A DNA stretch of 64,000 nucleotides, from NCBI RefSeq assembly GCF_014805685.1, contig NC_060884.1:15830856-15894855 (forward strand), read 5' to 3'. Below the pieces are notes generated by a model. It was not told the DNA's origin. It was given only the letters and a program-made list of their open reading frames with translations, and did no database searches. The DNA is from Silurus meridionalis (taxonomy: Eukaryota; Chordata; Actinopteri; Siluriformes; Siluridae). Position 1 is the stretch's first letter; every line of letters starts with the position of its first letter. The translations under genes and the position numbers were made by a program. Positions 1-25,676 of the stretch are shown piece after piece.

Positions 1-1035
1 GGTAGTGGCATAGGAGACAAGGGCAGCCACCCAGGGTGGCATCTTCGGATAATTAGCTCGTCCAGCCAGAATTTGTAACCGCTTTTTTGCCCGGTCGCAT
101 CAATTATCATATCATATCAATTTCAATGAAGCTGGTCGGGACCGCCTGAAGTTTCCTTACTCATACACTCAGAAAGTAGTGGTGGGGGTTGGGTGATGTC
201 ATGTCAGTAAGGAGAGCTGAACCCAAGTTAAAATTATGGATGACAAAAACCCTCAGGAGCCCAATTTAGAAAAAGAATAAAGACGTAGGGGGAAACGTGC
301 ATAAGATAAAGGTGTGTATGCGGCTCTATCACTCATCTCGTTATGAGAATAGTATAAGCTAATGTATTTAATAAAACTGGCTAATAACTGTATATCACTT
401 AATGCTGTGTTGCCTGATGTGCTTTTACACATAGAGCAAGAATATTTCTTTTAGCTGCATAACATTATAATTTATAGTATGTAGTTTATCATATTGTGTG
501 TATCAACAAAACAGTTACCACTTAACTAGTGTAGTAGGATTGTAGTTAAACAGCACTTATTGATTTGGTTACCTTTAATTGAGGTGTCATAAAGGTTTTC
601 TGTGAGTGTACTGAATAGGTGATAGGTGTGAACTGAGATCAGTAAGGGTAGTAAAAGGCTAATTTAAAAGACATTATATGGATGTAGATGTTGTATGTAT
701 CTCATGGCTACAATTAGTCAAGGAATTTTATGGTTCTTGGTTCTGAGATTTTGATAAATTGTGCACAGTGACGTGTATTTATAAAATAGAGCTCTCATAA
801 ATGTTTGTGGACTGCTCTGAGAATGTCTTACTCATCCAGTGACAGTAGCTGAAGCAGAGAGAAGCTTTTCAAAGCTGAAACTAATCAATGGGGGAGACGT
901 TGGGTCATGGCGTAGTTCACCCAGAGCGTCATTCAAGCTAAAACCCACCATTGCCGGTTGGTGGTATTTACTTAGCACCAACATACAGTTCAGCATCAGA
1001 TCATCAGCAGGCAGAACATTTTGTGAGGAATAAAT
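1..1035 (+). mobile_element. Degenerate hAT-type transposon remnant, internally deleted
   Basis: Positions 836-889 translate to PVTVAEAERSFSKLKLIN, the start of the C-terminal dimerisation motif of hAT transposases (usual form: VTVASAERSFSKLK). The first 300 bases resemble the 5' part of zinc-finger hAT elements, with a glycine/proline-coding GC-rich stretch near 25-55. The middle of the transposase is missing, and the frame after 890 diverges into unrelated sequence. No target-site duplication was found because the left end may lie outside the window. The family call rests on the dimerisation motif; the outer limits are inferred. It lies in an upstream r3hdm2 intron. Confidence 0.5.
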
Positions 1036-1284
1036 GATGGAAGGAACTCTTGACTCAAAACAACTCCGGCGGCCTTATTTGCGTAATTTATTTTTATTTA
1101 AGTCGTTAAAAAGAAGGTTTTGGGCTCAAGATAATTTATTGGATATCGATCAGTGTTTAACTCATTAATATCATTCTATTAATAGATTGGTGTGCAGAGA
1201 GTCACATTCTTAATTAAGCAAATAGTCTTGTGACAGTGATAATAGGACCATTATAGCCATAATAAATCATAGTGCTTTGTATAC

Positions 1285-1424
1285 TTAAGTACATTTGAAG
1301 GCAAATATTTTTGTACTTTTACTCAAGTAAAAGTTTAAAGGAAGCAATTTTACTGGAGTAATATTTTACTGAGTACATCACTACTTACACACAAGTACCT
1401 GCTTTGTGTACTTTGTCCACCACT
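1285..1424. mobile_element. hAT-like MITE end
   Basis: The stretch alternates tracts of the type ACTTTTACTCAAGTAAAAG and ends in GTACTTTGTCCACCACTG, the usual terminal form of a common fish hAT-type MITE. Only the right end is clear; the left end has decayed. Confidence 0.35.
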
Positions 1425-1659
1425 GATAAGTATATGCATATTAGTAATTAATACTTACTATTATATATGTGTGTATATACACGTTAGTACATATAGTCTG
1501 TAATAATGCATATGTTATTATTAATCTGCTAGGGCACATGAAAATGCCTTTTCAAAGGTTGCCTGTCTAAATTAGCATTTGTAAACAAGTGTTTATTCAG
1601 TGGGGCTTTAGCTTAGCTGTGGAGCTGTTCGTAATGTGCAGGTGTTTTTTTCTTCACAG

Positions 1660-16597
<14,938 letters not shown>

Positions 16598-16883
16598 GGA
16601 AAGAGAGAGAGAGAGAGGGGGAGAGGAGTGTGGTGGAAGAATGGAGAGAAGAAAGAGATCATACTGATTTTCTCAGTCCTTTGTTTTTGTATCATTACGC
16701 AAAGAGGACATAACACGCGTAAGCATGTGTACCTCTGTTGTACCTCTGTATATATAATTCCTTATGTACACAGATGCACACACACTTACACACAGCCATG
16801 CACTGAACAGAGGGTGTTGGACAGGCTTCTCCCCATCTTATTCTATCTCTCTTTACTTTCTGCCCTCCTTCAGTCATCATATG

Positions 16884-16927
<44 letters not shown>

Positions 16928-17050
16928 TTCTCTCTCTTTCTCTTTGCCTCTGTTTCCCTCTGGATCTCTGCACTTTCAAGATGACTTCCTCTCCCTTGCT
17001 TTTCCGTTTGCCTTAATGCTGTTGTGGACTTCTGTACTGCGCTGTTCTTC

Positions 17051-17130
<80 letters not shown>

Positions 17131-17735
17131 GATAAAATATTGAAATATTGTTCCTCTTTTGTTCGATATATTTATATAAGTGATGTAAGGATTATAAGAA
17201 ATCTATATATTCAGTGATTTTTCCCCCCTGGTGGATAAGTTAAAGTTCCTTTACAACCTGCCCTAATTCATGTCTTTCCTCCCTTTTCCACACCCCCCTC
17301 CCCACTCCCTCGTTCCTTCCTTTTTCATCATTGTGTTCTGCATCTTTTTTTGTGATAGCTGTGCAGAAAGTTATCTGAGGTATTTAAGTGCACAAAGATT
17401 GCAAATGTCTACTGTAAATTCCATTTATTCTGTTTTTTTTTTTTTTTTTTTTTGGTTTGTTTTTAAAAATATAAAAGAAGACAAAAAAAAGGAATCCTGT
17501 TGTGTGTTTTTGAAGTGCATGTATAATTTATAATACCTCTGGTTAAATTGCTGAACATTATTCAAAATATTGGGAAACTTAGTTGAACAGTTAAGCCCAC
17601 CTCAAGATCGGTCTGAAAATTCCAAATATTATAATGTGCAATATTCATATATGAATGAACTTGTTGGAATACAGTAACTCCTTTAAAGCGACTAGTAGGG
17701 TACTACGAATAAAGAACAATTATAAACTAATGTGT
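16598..17735 (+). other. r3hdm2: r3hdm2 3' UTR with CT-rich repeats and poly(A) signal
   Basis: The stop codon is followed by a GA-rich stretch, then CT tracts at 16889-16950 and 17055-17127, a T-rich run at 17431-17453 and AATAAA at 17708-17713, the best visible polyadenylation hexamer. The 3' end near 17730 is inferred from that hexamer only. Confidence 0.5.
17055..17127 (+). repeat. (CT)n microsatellite, about 70 bp
   Basis: Nearly pure CT run inside the inferred 3' UTR; a second interrupted CT tract lies at 16889-16950. Confidence 0.95.
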
Positions 17736-18373
17736 TTAAGGAGACTTCAGGGTCAGAGTTGCAAAGTAAAAGAACAAGAGAATCTGGTGAAGGAATAATT
17801 GTATAGCTGCTATCACTGGGTAAATCCAGTATAAAGAGTCCAAATATACAATATGCTGCTTTTATTATTTAATTAAGACATTGTAATTATATGGCAAATT
17901 GTTAAGCTGTAAGAGAAGTACAACTTGTGTTAATAGTGCATTGCATAACCCCATTACTGATTATATTATTATAAGAGCATGCTCAAATGTTTTCTGTACT
18001 TACACAATGCACATACTCCAGCGCTGAGTTTATATCTACTTAGATGAAGTCGAGCGTGTTTCTATCGTCTGCTAATAGCTGTATTCAAAAGGGACCATCA
18101 ATTAGAGAATTTAAACAATTGCCCCTTTGGCTTATTTGGAGGTCTTTCATTGGGGTGTAAACTTCTGACAGGTGCAGCCATTGACTCACACTTCCAAGGG
18201 GACCAATGCATTATTCCTTGAATTCCCCACCTGTTGGGAATGGGTGAGTGGTTTGAGTTTAGCTCTGAAGACTGTTTGCAGCCAAACCAGTGCATATTGA
18301 CTAAGGTAAGATTACATCTCAAAATGATTGCAGAGAATTTTTACCAGATTTATCCAGAGCTACATGTTATATA
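17736..18373. other. Intergenic, nothing recognised
   Basis: AT-rich sequence without gene, RNA or known repeat signal. Confidence 0.4.
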
Positions 18374-19722
18374 CACTCCTAAACAAAATCTTAAGACCAG
18401 GGGAAACATTCCAAGTATTTGCATTTTGTGCTGGTGGTTTATACCCAGGTTATAAGAACTGCTTTAAAATGTCAAAAGAAGAAAAAGGATAATGAGACAA
18501 AAACCACATTGGAAATTTATTAAACTCAAACAGGCTGTTCATTAGCTGTTCAAAAGTTTAAGACCACGGCCCAAACATAGCCACAACAGAACTGTCAGTA
18601 AAAGGACTCAGTAGTGAGTAGCCCCACCGTTTTTATGTTGCTTGTTGCAACTGTTTCCAGGAGGCTGGTGGGAACGTTGCTCCATGTGGTAAAGATGGCT
18701 TCACCTAGGGCATCCACAGTCTGGAACTGACGTCTGTTTTTGTCAAATTCCCCTGCCATCCATCCCCAAACATTCTCAGGGAACATGCAGGATGGTCCAG
18801 AAGTGCAACATTATTGTCCTGGAAGAAGTCCTACATCAGGTGAGCATTGTGAACTGCAGCGTTGTCCTGTTGGAAAAACCCAGTCATTACCACACAGAGC
18901 AGGTCCCTGCTGCAACATCTCCACAGATCATGAAGGAGCCTCCTCCACTGTGCCGTGTAGAAAACATCTCCACTGGGATCTTCTTGTCATGCCAGTATCG
19001 TTGGAAGCCATCAGGACCATCCAGGTTAATATTTTTCTCGTCCGAGAATAAAAGGTTCTTCCTTCATTCAATGTCCCATGTTTGGTGCTCCCTTGCAAAT
19101 TCCAAACGGGCAAGTTTGTAGTGTGAAACGAGACGTGGCTTTTGAAGACGTTTTTTGTTCTTTAAGGCCTTCTCTCGCAGATACTGGCTTATGGTTATTG
19201 GGCTGCAGTCAGCATCAGTAAGGGCCTTAATTTGGGTCTGGGATCGGCCTGTGTCTTCACGGACAGCCAGTCGGATCCTCCGGCTTAGTGCAGGTGAATC
19301 TTTTTTGGGTCTACCACATGATTTGTCCCGTAACTCTGTTTTTTTTTTTTTTTTTTTTAAGAAATGTAAATTTGCTGTCTTACTGCGCCCAACCTCGGCA
19401 GCAATGGCGCGTTGTGAGAGACCTTATGTTAAAGCGTTTTTGCTTTACCTAACAGGAGATCATGACAGTGTGATTGTCGGAAAGACAATGACATTAAAGT
19501 CATATTTTTTTTTTTTTTTTTTTTAATACTTGAAAAGGCTATGGTCTTAAACTTTTGATCAGCTGATGACCAGCCTGTTTGAGTTTGAATGAAATTTTCA
19601 AGTAAATTGCCTACTCTCTATTTTTTGTCTCTCGCTCTTGTCTCTTCTTTTGCCATTTTGAAGAAGTACTTACAACCTGGTTATAATCCACCAGCACCAA
19701 ATGCGAAAACTTTCCCCCAGTT
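18374..19722 (-). mobile_element. Tc1-type transposon relic with about 200-bp inverted repeats
   Basis: The left arm (18374-18575) pairs with a diverged right arm (about 19525-19722); shared words include CTCAAACAGGCTG and CAAAAGTTTAAGACCA. The minus strand carries transposase pieces: a WxDE-type first catalytic block followed by [18 protein letters not shown] at about 19000-19050, and FPENVWGWMAGEFDKNRRQF near 18725-18785. Frames are broken and poly-T runs at 19340 and 19505 interrupt it. The right terminus has lost its outer bases. Confidence 0.7.
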
Positions 19723-20530
19723 TAAATCACTATCATTTATTTAATAACCTATAACATCACCACGTTTCCATTGCCTCTTCATCAACAAATCTACATATAC
19801 TTTAAATATTACATACAGGAAGACTTTTAATACATTTTGACATCTTGACAGTTTAATATAATAAGCATTGTTCTAAAAATATAAAAAAAAAGCCAAATTT
19901 GGTTGTTATGATAAAAAATAATGCATTGGGATGTTTAATGTTACATCACCTCCTGTTGGTTGTACAGCAGTTTGCAGCTGGTCTTTATTCAGCCATACCC
20001 CTTAAGAAAACTAAAAAAGCAAGAATTCAACCAATGCTGTAGATCTCTGCCTGCTCTATAAACCCTGTTCCCGTTTCTGAGCTTGTTGTCAGGACCTTAA
20101 TGGATTGTGTCAATTGTGGCTGAACACCATATATTGATGATTTTATTTTATTTTTCTTAAACAAAAAATATTTTTGGACAAGTTTGTATGCGCAGACGTA
20201 CTTTTTGTGTTTATTTTGCTGATTTCTACATTTTCAAACAAGAAGACCATGGAAGTAAATTCCCTGTTCCCAGCTTTCCCCCCAAACAGTTCACTACAGT
20301 AAAAGTAAACCAAATGTAAATAGTGGACAGGAATTCTCAGGTTTGCATTTGTTGAATGTTTGCAAATTTCCTGACCAATGATTTGTTGATAAGAACATAA
20401 AAAGCTTAATATTTGCCATTTAGGACATAGCTTTTTTGTTCCTCGAGGTGTAAATAATAAAGATGATGAAGGATCATATGACCATGTTGATGAGAGATTT
20501 TCATGCATCAGTAGTAACTGCCCCTATATA
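19723..20530. other. Intergenic, nothing recognised
   Basis: AT-rich. A minus-strand open frame at 20143-20508 has no family resemblance and is taken as chance. Confidence 0.4.
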
Positions 20531-22082
20531 CAGGGAGTGCAGAATTATTAGGCAAGTTGTATTTTTGAGGATTAATTTTATTTGAGGATTTAATTTGAAC
20601 AACAACCATGTTCTCAATGAACACAAAAAACTCATTAATATCAAAGCTGAATATTTTTGGAAGTAGTTTTTAGTTTTAGCTATTTTAGGGGGATATCTGT
20701 GTGTGCAGGTGACTATTACTGTGCATAATTATTAGGCAACAACAAAAACAAATTCATACCCATTTCAATTATTTATTTTACCAGTGAAACCAATATAACA
20801 TCTCAACATTCACAAATATACATTTCTGACATTCAAAACCAAACAAAAACAAATCAGTGACCAATATAGCCACCTTTCTTTGCAAGGACACTCAAAAGCC
20901 TGCCATCCATGGATTCTGTCAGTGTTTTGATCTGTTCACCATCAACATTGCGTGCAGCAACCACAACCTCCCAGACACTGTTCAGAGAGGTGTACTGTTT
21001 TCCCTCCTTGTAAATCGCACATTTGATGATGGACCACAGGTTCTCAATGGGGTTCAGATCAGGTGAACAAGGAGGCCATATCATTAGATTTTCTTCTTTT
21101 ATACCCTTTCTTGCCAGCCACGCTGTGGAGTACTTGGGCGTGTGTGATGGAGCATTGTCCTGCATGAAAATCATGTTTTTCTTGAAGGATGCAGACTTCT
21201 TCCTGTACCACTGCTTGAAGAAGGTGTCTTCCAGAAACTGGCAGTAGGACTGGGAGTTCAGCTTGACTCCATCCTCAACCCGAAAAGGCCCCACAAGCTC
21301 ATCTTTGATGATACCAGCCCAAACCAGTACTCCACCTCCACCTTGCTGGCGTCTGAGTCGGACTGGAGCTCTCTGCCCTTTACCAATCCAGCCACGGGCC
21401 CATCCATCTGGCCCATCAAGACTCACTCTCATTTCATCAGTCCATAAAACCTTAGAAAAATCAGTCTTGAGATATTTCTTGGCCCAGTCTTGACGCTTCA
21501 GCTTGTGTGTCTTGTTCAGTGGTGGTCGACTTTCTGCCTTTCTTACCTTGGCCATGTCTCTGAGTATTGCACACCTTGTGCTTTTGGGCACCCAGTGATG
21601 TTGCAGCTCTGAAATATGGCCAAACTGGTGGCAAGTGGCATCTTGGCAGCTGCACGCTTGACTTTTCTCAGTTCACGGGCAGTTATTTTGCGCCTTGGTT
21701 TTTCCACACGCTTCTTGCGACCCTGTCGACTATTTTGAATGAAACGCTTGATTGTTCGATGATCACGCTCAGAAGCTTGGCTATTTTAAGACTGCTGCAT
21801 CCTCTGCAATATATCTCACTATTTTTGACTTTTCTGAGCCTGTCAAGTCCTTCTTTTGACCCATTTTGCCAAAGGAAAGGAAGTTGCCTAATAATTATGC
21901 ACACCTGATATAGGGTGTTGATGTCATTAGACCACACCCCTTCTCATTACAGAGATGCACATCACCTAATATGCTTAATTGGTAGTAGGCTTTCCAGCCT
22001 ATACAGCTTGGAGTAAGACAACATGCATAACGAGGATGATGTGGTCAAAATACTCATTTGCCTAATAATTCTGCACTCCCTG
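20531..22082 (-). mobile_element. DD37E-type Tc1/mariner transposon with nested inverted repeats
   Basis: The outer ends are inverted repeats (CAGGGAGTGCAGAATTATTA and its complement at 22063-22082) flanked by TA. A second, inner pair (GTGCATAATTATTAGGCAAC at 20722 and complement near 21884-21903) gives the four-site IR/DR layout also known from Sleeping Beauty-like elements. The minus strand encodes a transposase starting at the ATG complement of 21862-21864. Its intact 245-aa C-terminal part (20854-21591) has the catalytic blocks VLWTDEMRVSLDG, FMQDNAPSHT and [12 protein letters not shown] count 37 residues between the second Asp and the Glu, so DD37E rather than the DD34E of classic Tc1. 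At least two frameshifts break the N-terminal helix-turn-helix half, so this copy is probably inactive. Confidence 0.85.
20854..21864 (-). pseudogene. DD37E transposase, frameshifted N-terminal half
   Basis: It reads from MGQKKDLTGSEKSKIVRY at the start through a basic linker (RQGRKKRVEKPRRKITAREL) into the DDE domain, but in three different frames; the last 245 residues are uninterrupted. The family catalyses cut-and-paste transposition at TA. The preserved DDE domain suggests a fairly recent insertion. Confidence 0.75.
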
Positions 22083-22700
22083 TATACATTTTTCTCTTCT
22101 ATAATATATGATATACTCTCTGGACCACCATGACAATCCTCCTGCTCCTGACAGCATAGTGAAGAAGGATAAAAACACAGTAGGTTCAGTAAATGCACGT
22201 GTTGTAACCTTTGTAACAGTTTTCCACCATGAAGACCACCAGGTTTTTCTCCTAACCTGCAGCTTGGTCCTATTTAAATTGCTCTTAATTTGTGAAAAAC
22301 AAACAAAATTCCTTGTAAACCCTTTATTAACAGTTGATTGTGTTTGCATTTTAAATGTATTTAGGACCCCATTCCTGTAATCTCCATTTCTATTTCTATA
22401 TTCCCATGTGTGTGAGCTCTGCTGTGAAAATCACAGTTCACAACTATCAAAAGGGAATCTCAAACTGGGGGACCTCAATAGATTTTGTCATTCTTTGCAT
22501 GAAGCCGTCATGAAAGAGATCTAGTAATTGTTTCAGGTTTATTTGAAACCTTTTTCTTTTTACCCTGTGACCACTTTAACAGTATAAAACATCACCTGAA
22601 CTCATTTAGAACAAATGTATTGATTTACTATGAGCATCATTTAACTAAATTTTGTATTGATTTTACATTATTATTATTTTTTAATTCTGAACACTCCACT
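22083..22700. other. Intergenic, nothing recognised
   Basis: No supported gene or repeat. Confidence 0.4.
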
Positions 22701-22702
22701 GA

Positions 22703-23032
22703 GTCTTCTTCTTCTTCTTCTTCTTCTTCTTCTTTTGGCTGCTCCCATTAGGGGTCGCCACAGCGGATCATCCATCTCCATACTACTCTGTTTTCTACAT
22801 CTGCCTCTTTTAAACCAACTTACCTGCATGTCTTCCCTCATCACATCCATAAACCTTCTCCTTGGCTTCCTCTTTTCCTCCTTCCTGGTGGTTCCATCCT
22901 CAGCATTCGTCTACCAATATAACTCATGTCCCTCCTCTGCACATGTTCAAACCATCTTAATTGGGCTTCTCTTCCTTTGTCCCCAAACGAGCTACATGCG
23001 CTGTCCCGCTAATAAACTCATTTCTAACCCTG

Positions 23033-23036
<4 letters not shown>
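22703..23036 (-). mobile_element. RTE-type LINE 3' fragment with (GAA)n tail
   Basis: The + strand starts with (TTC)n at 22703-22734, the complement of a (GAA)n tail, then GGCTGCTCCCATTAGGGGTC and sequence matching the C-terminal region of the RTE copy at 57300-59790. The minus strand shows the AHVRRGMSYIG- and RGRPRRRF-like region in broken frames. It is a 5'-truncated copy of about 330 bp. Confidence 0.7.
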
Positions 23037-23078
<42 letters not shown>

Positions 23079-23097
23079 TCTCTCTCTCCCCTCCCTT

Positions 23098-23128
<31 letters not shown>

Positions 23129-23130
23129 CC
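23037..23130 (+). repeat. (CT)n microsatellites
   Basis: Two CT tracts (23037-23074 and 23102-23128) joined by a CT-rich spacer, directly upstream of the first stac3-like exon piece. Confidence 0.9.
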
Positions 23131-23329
23131 CCTCCCTCTTTTATATATATACTTTGCCTTGTATTGTTTAAAAGCCTTTGAGAAAGATGACTTGGACCTG
23201 CAGTAAGTAATACTAGTCTATAGACTAATCTAGCTAGCTAGATGTTTTCTAGCTTGTACACCATTCAGCCTTAACAATAAAAACACTTAAAGGGGAAGTG
23301 AGTAACATTTATCACATTACAGCAGGATA

Positions 23330-23660
23330 TATTAGGCATCAACTGAATAGCCTGTTCTCAAAGTTGACTTGCTGGAAGCAGGAAAGGATCTGTGTGTCCT
23401 TGACAAGGGCAAAAATTGTCTAAAAGTCTAGACAACTGGGTAAGAACATCTTCAAAACAGAAGGTCCTGTGGGGTGTTTCCAGTATGCGTTGGCTAATAC
23501 CTACCAAAAGCTGTCAGAGGAAGGACTCAGGACCTCACAGAAATGTTGTTACACCCTCAGTGCCAGGTACCAAAGCACACCTTCTTGTGGAGTCCATGCC
23601 TTGACAATTCAGAACTGGATTTAAAGGGGATCTATAGACCACTAGGCTGGAAGTTTTGAT
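23330..23660 (+). mobile_element. Tc1-type element, internally deleted
   Basis: The segment joins an N-proximal stretch (GCGTTGGCTAATACCTACCA) to the transposase C-terminus, read on the + strand as VPGTKAHLLVESMP, matching the usual ending IPQHTFRGLVESMPRRV of a widespread fish Tc1 family. Most of the catalytic domain is gone. It lies inside the stac3-like pseudogene. Confidence 0.6.
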
Positions 23661-23957
23661 GTCATGGCTGATCATATCAGTATATTTCCCCCATGTTTAT
23701 TGCCATGTGCCATTTATTGCCATGTGTAGTTTTCTGCCATGTGCTCATGTTTTTTCTGTGTGTCCTTGAGCAGTTTTTGTTTGTTTCATTTGACAAAATT
23801 ATAAGAGAATAAAAAATATACTCTTTTGGCTGGTGAGAAGAAAACAACTAACTCATTTTCACAACATTAGATATTAAGCACATGTCTGAGTTGCTGCCAA
23901 TTGTTTTTTTCTACAACAATAAAGACATAATAATCCATATCCTTCTCTTCCTGTCAC

Positions 23958-23994
<37 letters not shown>
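23958..23994 (+). repeat. (CT)n microsatellite
   Basis: About 37 bp of CT. Confidence 0.95.
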
Positions 23995-23998
<4 letters not shown>

Positions 23999-24099
23999 CG
24001 AGTTAAACATGCTCCTGAGGTTCCAGTGACCATTATTCCTGACCCTCTTTCCTATGTGGATCTTCCCACTTCGTCCAGGCCTGCCTCTGGATAGTGTTC

Positions 24100-24535
24100 T
24101 CTTCGACTGGAGGCCACTCTGTACAGCAGGGGGCAGTTTCTCATCAACGCCTTGGGTGGTTCCATGAAATTCCGGAGTTAGAACGGGAGCTTTGAGGATG
24201 GATTTGGACTGTAGCTAATGTCAATAGTCTGCTACATTGAATCAGGATTACAGTTTGCTTCTGATCACCATCATTGTACCCCGCAACATTGTATACATGC
24301 AATAAATGGACATTCGGTGCAACCCAGATGAGGAAGGGTTCCCTCTTGAGTCTGGTTCCTTTGCCATCTCGGGGAGTTTTTCCTTGCCACAGTCGCTACC
24401 GGCTCGATCACCAGGGACAAACTTACTTATAAAGAACATATACATTTTTAATCACCACATTATCTTTGTAAAGCTGCTTTGAGACAGTGTTCATGGTTAA
24501 AAGCGCTATACAAATAAAAATGAAATGAATTGAAA
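24100..24535 (+). mobile_element. L2-type LINE 3' end fragment
   Basis: It contains the common fish LINE tail: AAAGCTGCTTTGAGACAGTG, then AAAAGCGCTATACAAATAAA and a TGAAATGAATTGAA ending at 24535. The preceding 300 bp match the segment at 59052-59350. It is probably the 3' end of the LINE class seen at 61330-64000, and is inserted between pieces 1 and 2 of the stac3-like pseudogene. Confidence 0.65.
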
Positions 24536-24580
24536 ATTTTACAAAAAGAATAAAACATATGTTTGAATAAATTTTAATAA

Positions 24581-24583
<3 letters not shown>

Positions 24584-24658
<75 letters not shown>
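24584..24658. repeat. (TA)n microsatellite, about 72 bp
   Basis: Uninterrupted TA run. Confidence 0.95.
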
Positions 24659-24662
<4 letters not shown>

Positions 24663-25676
24663 TGATAAAGAATCTCTGCATCATGAATTCACCAACCCAT
24701 TATTGATTATTTTTGTATTACAGCACACTCGGATGGGTTTTATTTCTTGCTGATCGTAAAGAAAATATATGCACTGTTTGAATACCAGAAGGGCCAATCT
24801 GCACAACCCATAAAATATATATTTAAAAAATGCATTATTGGTTATATGGCTACATGACCACATTATAACAGTTAAACTGAGCTCATCAAAAATGAGCTTA
24901 TCAGCAACTTGCAAACAACACTATCCCCATCGTTTTGTAATGTTCATTATATCGGAATATACAGGTGTCTTTTTATTCAAAATAATTTTCTTTAAAAATT
25001 ATTTCTCCAGATATTCTGAAAATCTAATTAAATAAAACATTCATGACGCTAGTGACATAAATCTAATTGAATCATGACCAGAGTGTATTGTTACACCCCT
25101 AATGCTGCTTGATTATAAAATGCAGTTATGTATGCAGCATGGTGATGTGTCTGTTGCAGGGTAGAATTGGAGAGAAAAGCGGATTCTTCCCAGCAAACTA
25201 CATCATCCCTGTGCACTCGGGGGAGAGTGTGTACAAGGTGACACGCTCCTTTGTGGGGTATCATTAGATGGGCCAAATCACACTAAAAAATGTCCAGGTT
25301 CGAGATCTCTCACATACGGTATGACGTGCACACCCAAATTACAAATAAGCTATTTGATGTTTTTTTAAGAAATCCTCAAAAATGCATACTCGGCATTCTA
25401 AAAAAAATTCTAAACCTGCAGCATTCTGCCTTACAGTTCCTCTGATTTTGCTACTTAAAGTTGCATGGCACACCAACTAGCCCTATCTAGAACATTCAAT
25501 GACCTGTTTAGTGTCTGCATGAGTGTTATTGTTTAGCATGCATTATTGTGCATGTTAAAAGCTTTGTGTCTTGTGCAAATCGTGGTGAAGAAAGGGGAAG
25601 AGCTCAATGGGTTTATAAAGCTCAACACTGGGTGCAAGCTTGGCTTTTCCCTGCAGACATTCTTTAGGAGATCTAA

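Larger units (their letters stand above)
23150..25676 (+). pseudogene. stac3: Decayed stac3-like gene, SH3 region and C-terminus
   Basis: Three pieces in order. Piece 1 (23150-23202) reads YFALYCLKAFEKDDLDL, the start of the STAC3 SH3 domain (family: VALYRFKALEKDDLDF), with one codon missing, followed by GTAAGT. Piece 2 (25160-25297), after a good TTGCAG, reads [20 protein letters not shown] then [13 protein letters not shown], with TAG at 25265-25267 where the family has Glu, then MGQITLK. Piece 3 (25579-25676) reads IVVKKGEELNGFIKLNTG, then a one-base deletion near 25648 and another TAG (25665-25667) replacing Glu just before the normal stop. Its acceptor reads CAA instead of CAG. The exon for PGEKITVIDDSNEEWW is not found in 23203-25159, where a Tc1 and a LINE fragment sit; the N-terminal C1 domain is not found either. 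STAC3 is the muscle adaptor linking the voltage sensor to Ca2+ release. STAC and STAC2 fit the residues less well. The lesions show this copy is not functional. Confidence 0.82.
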
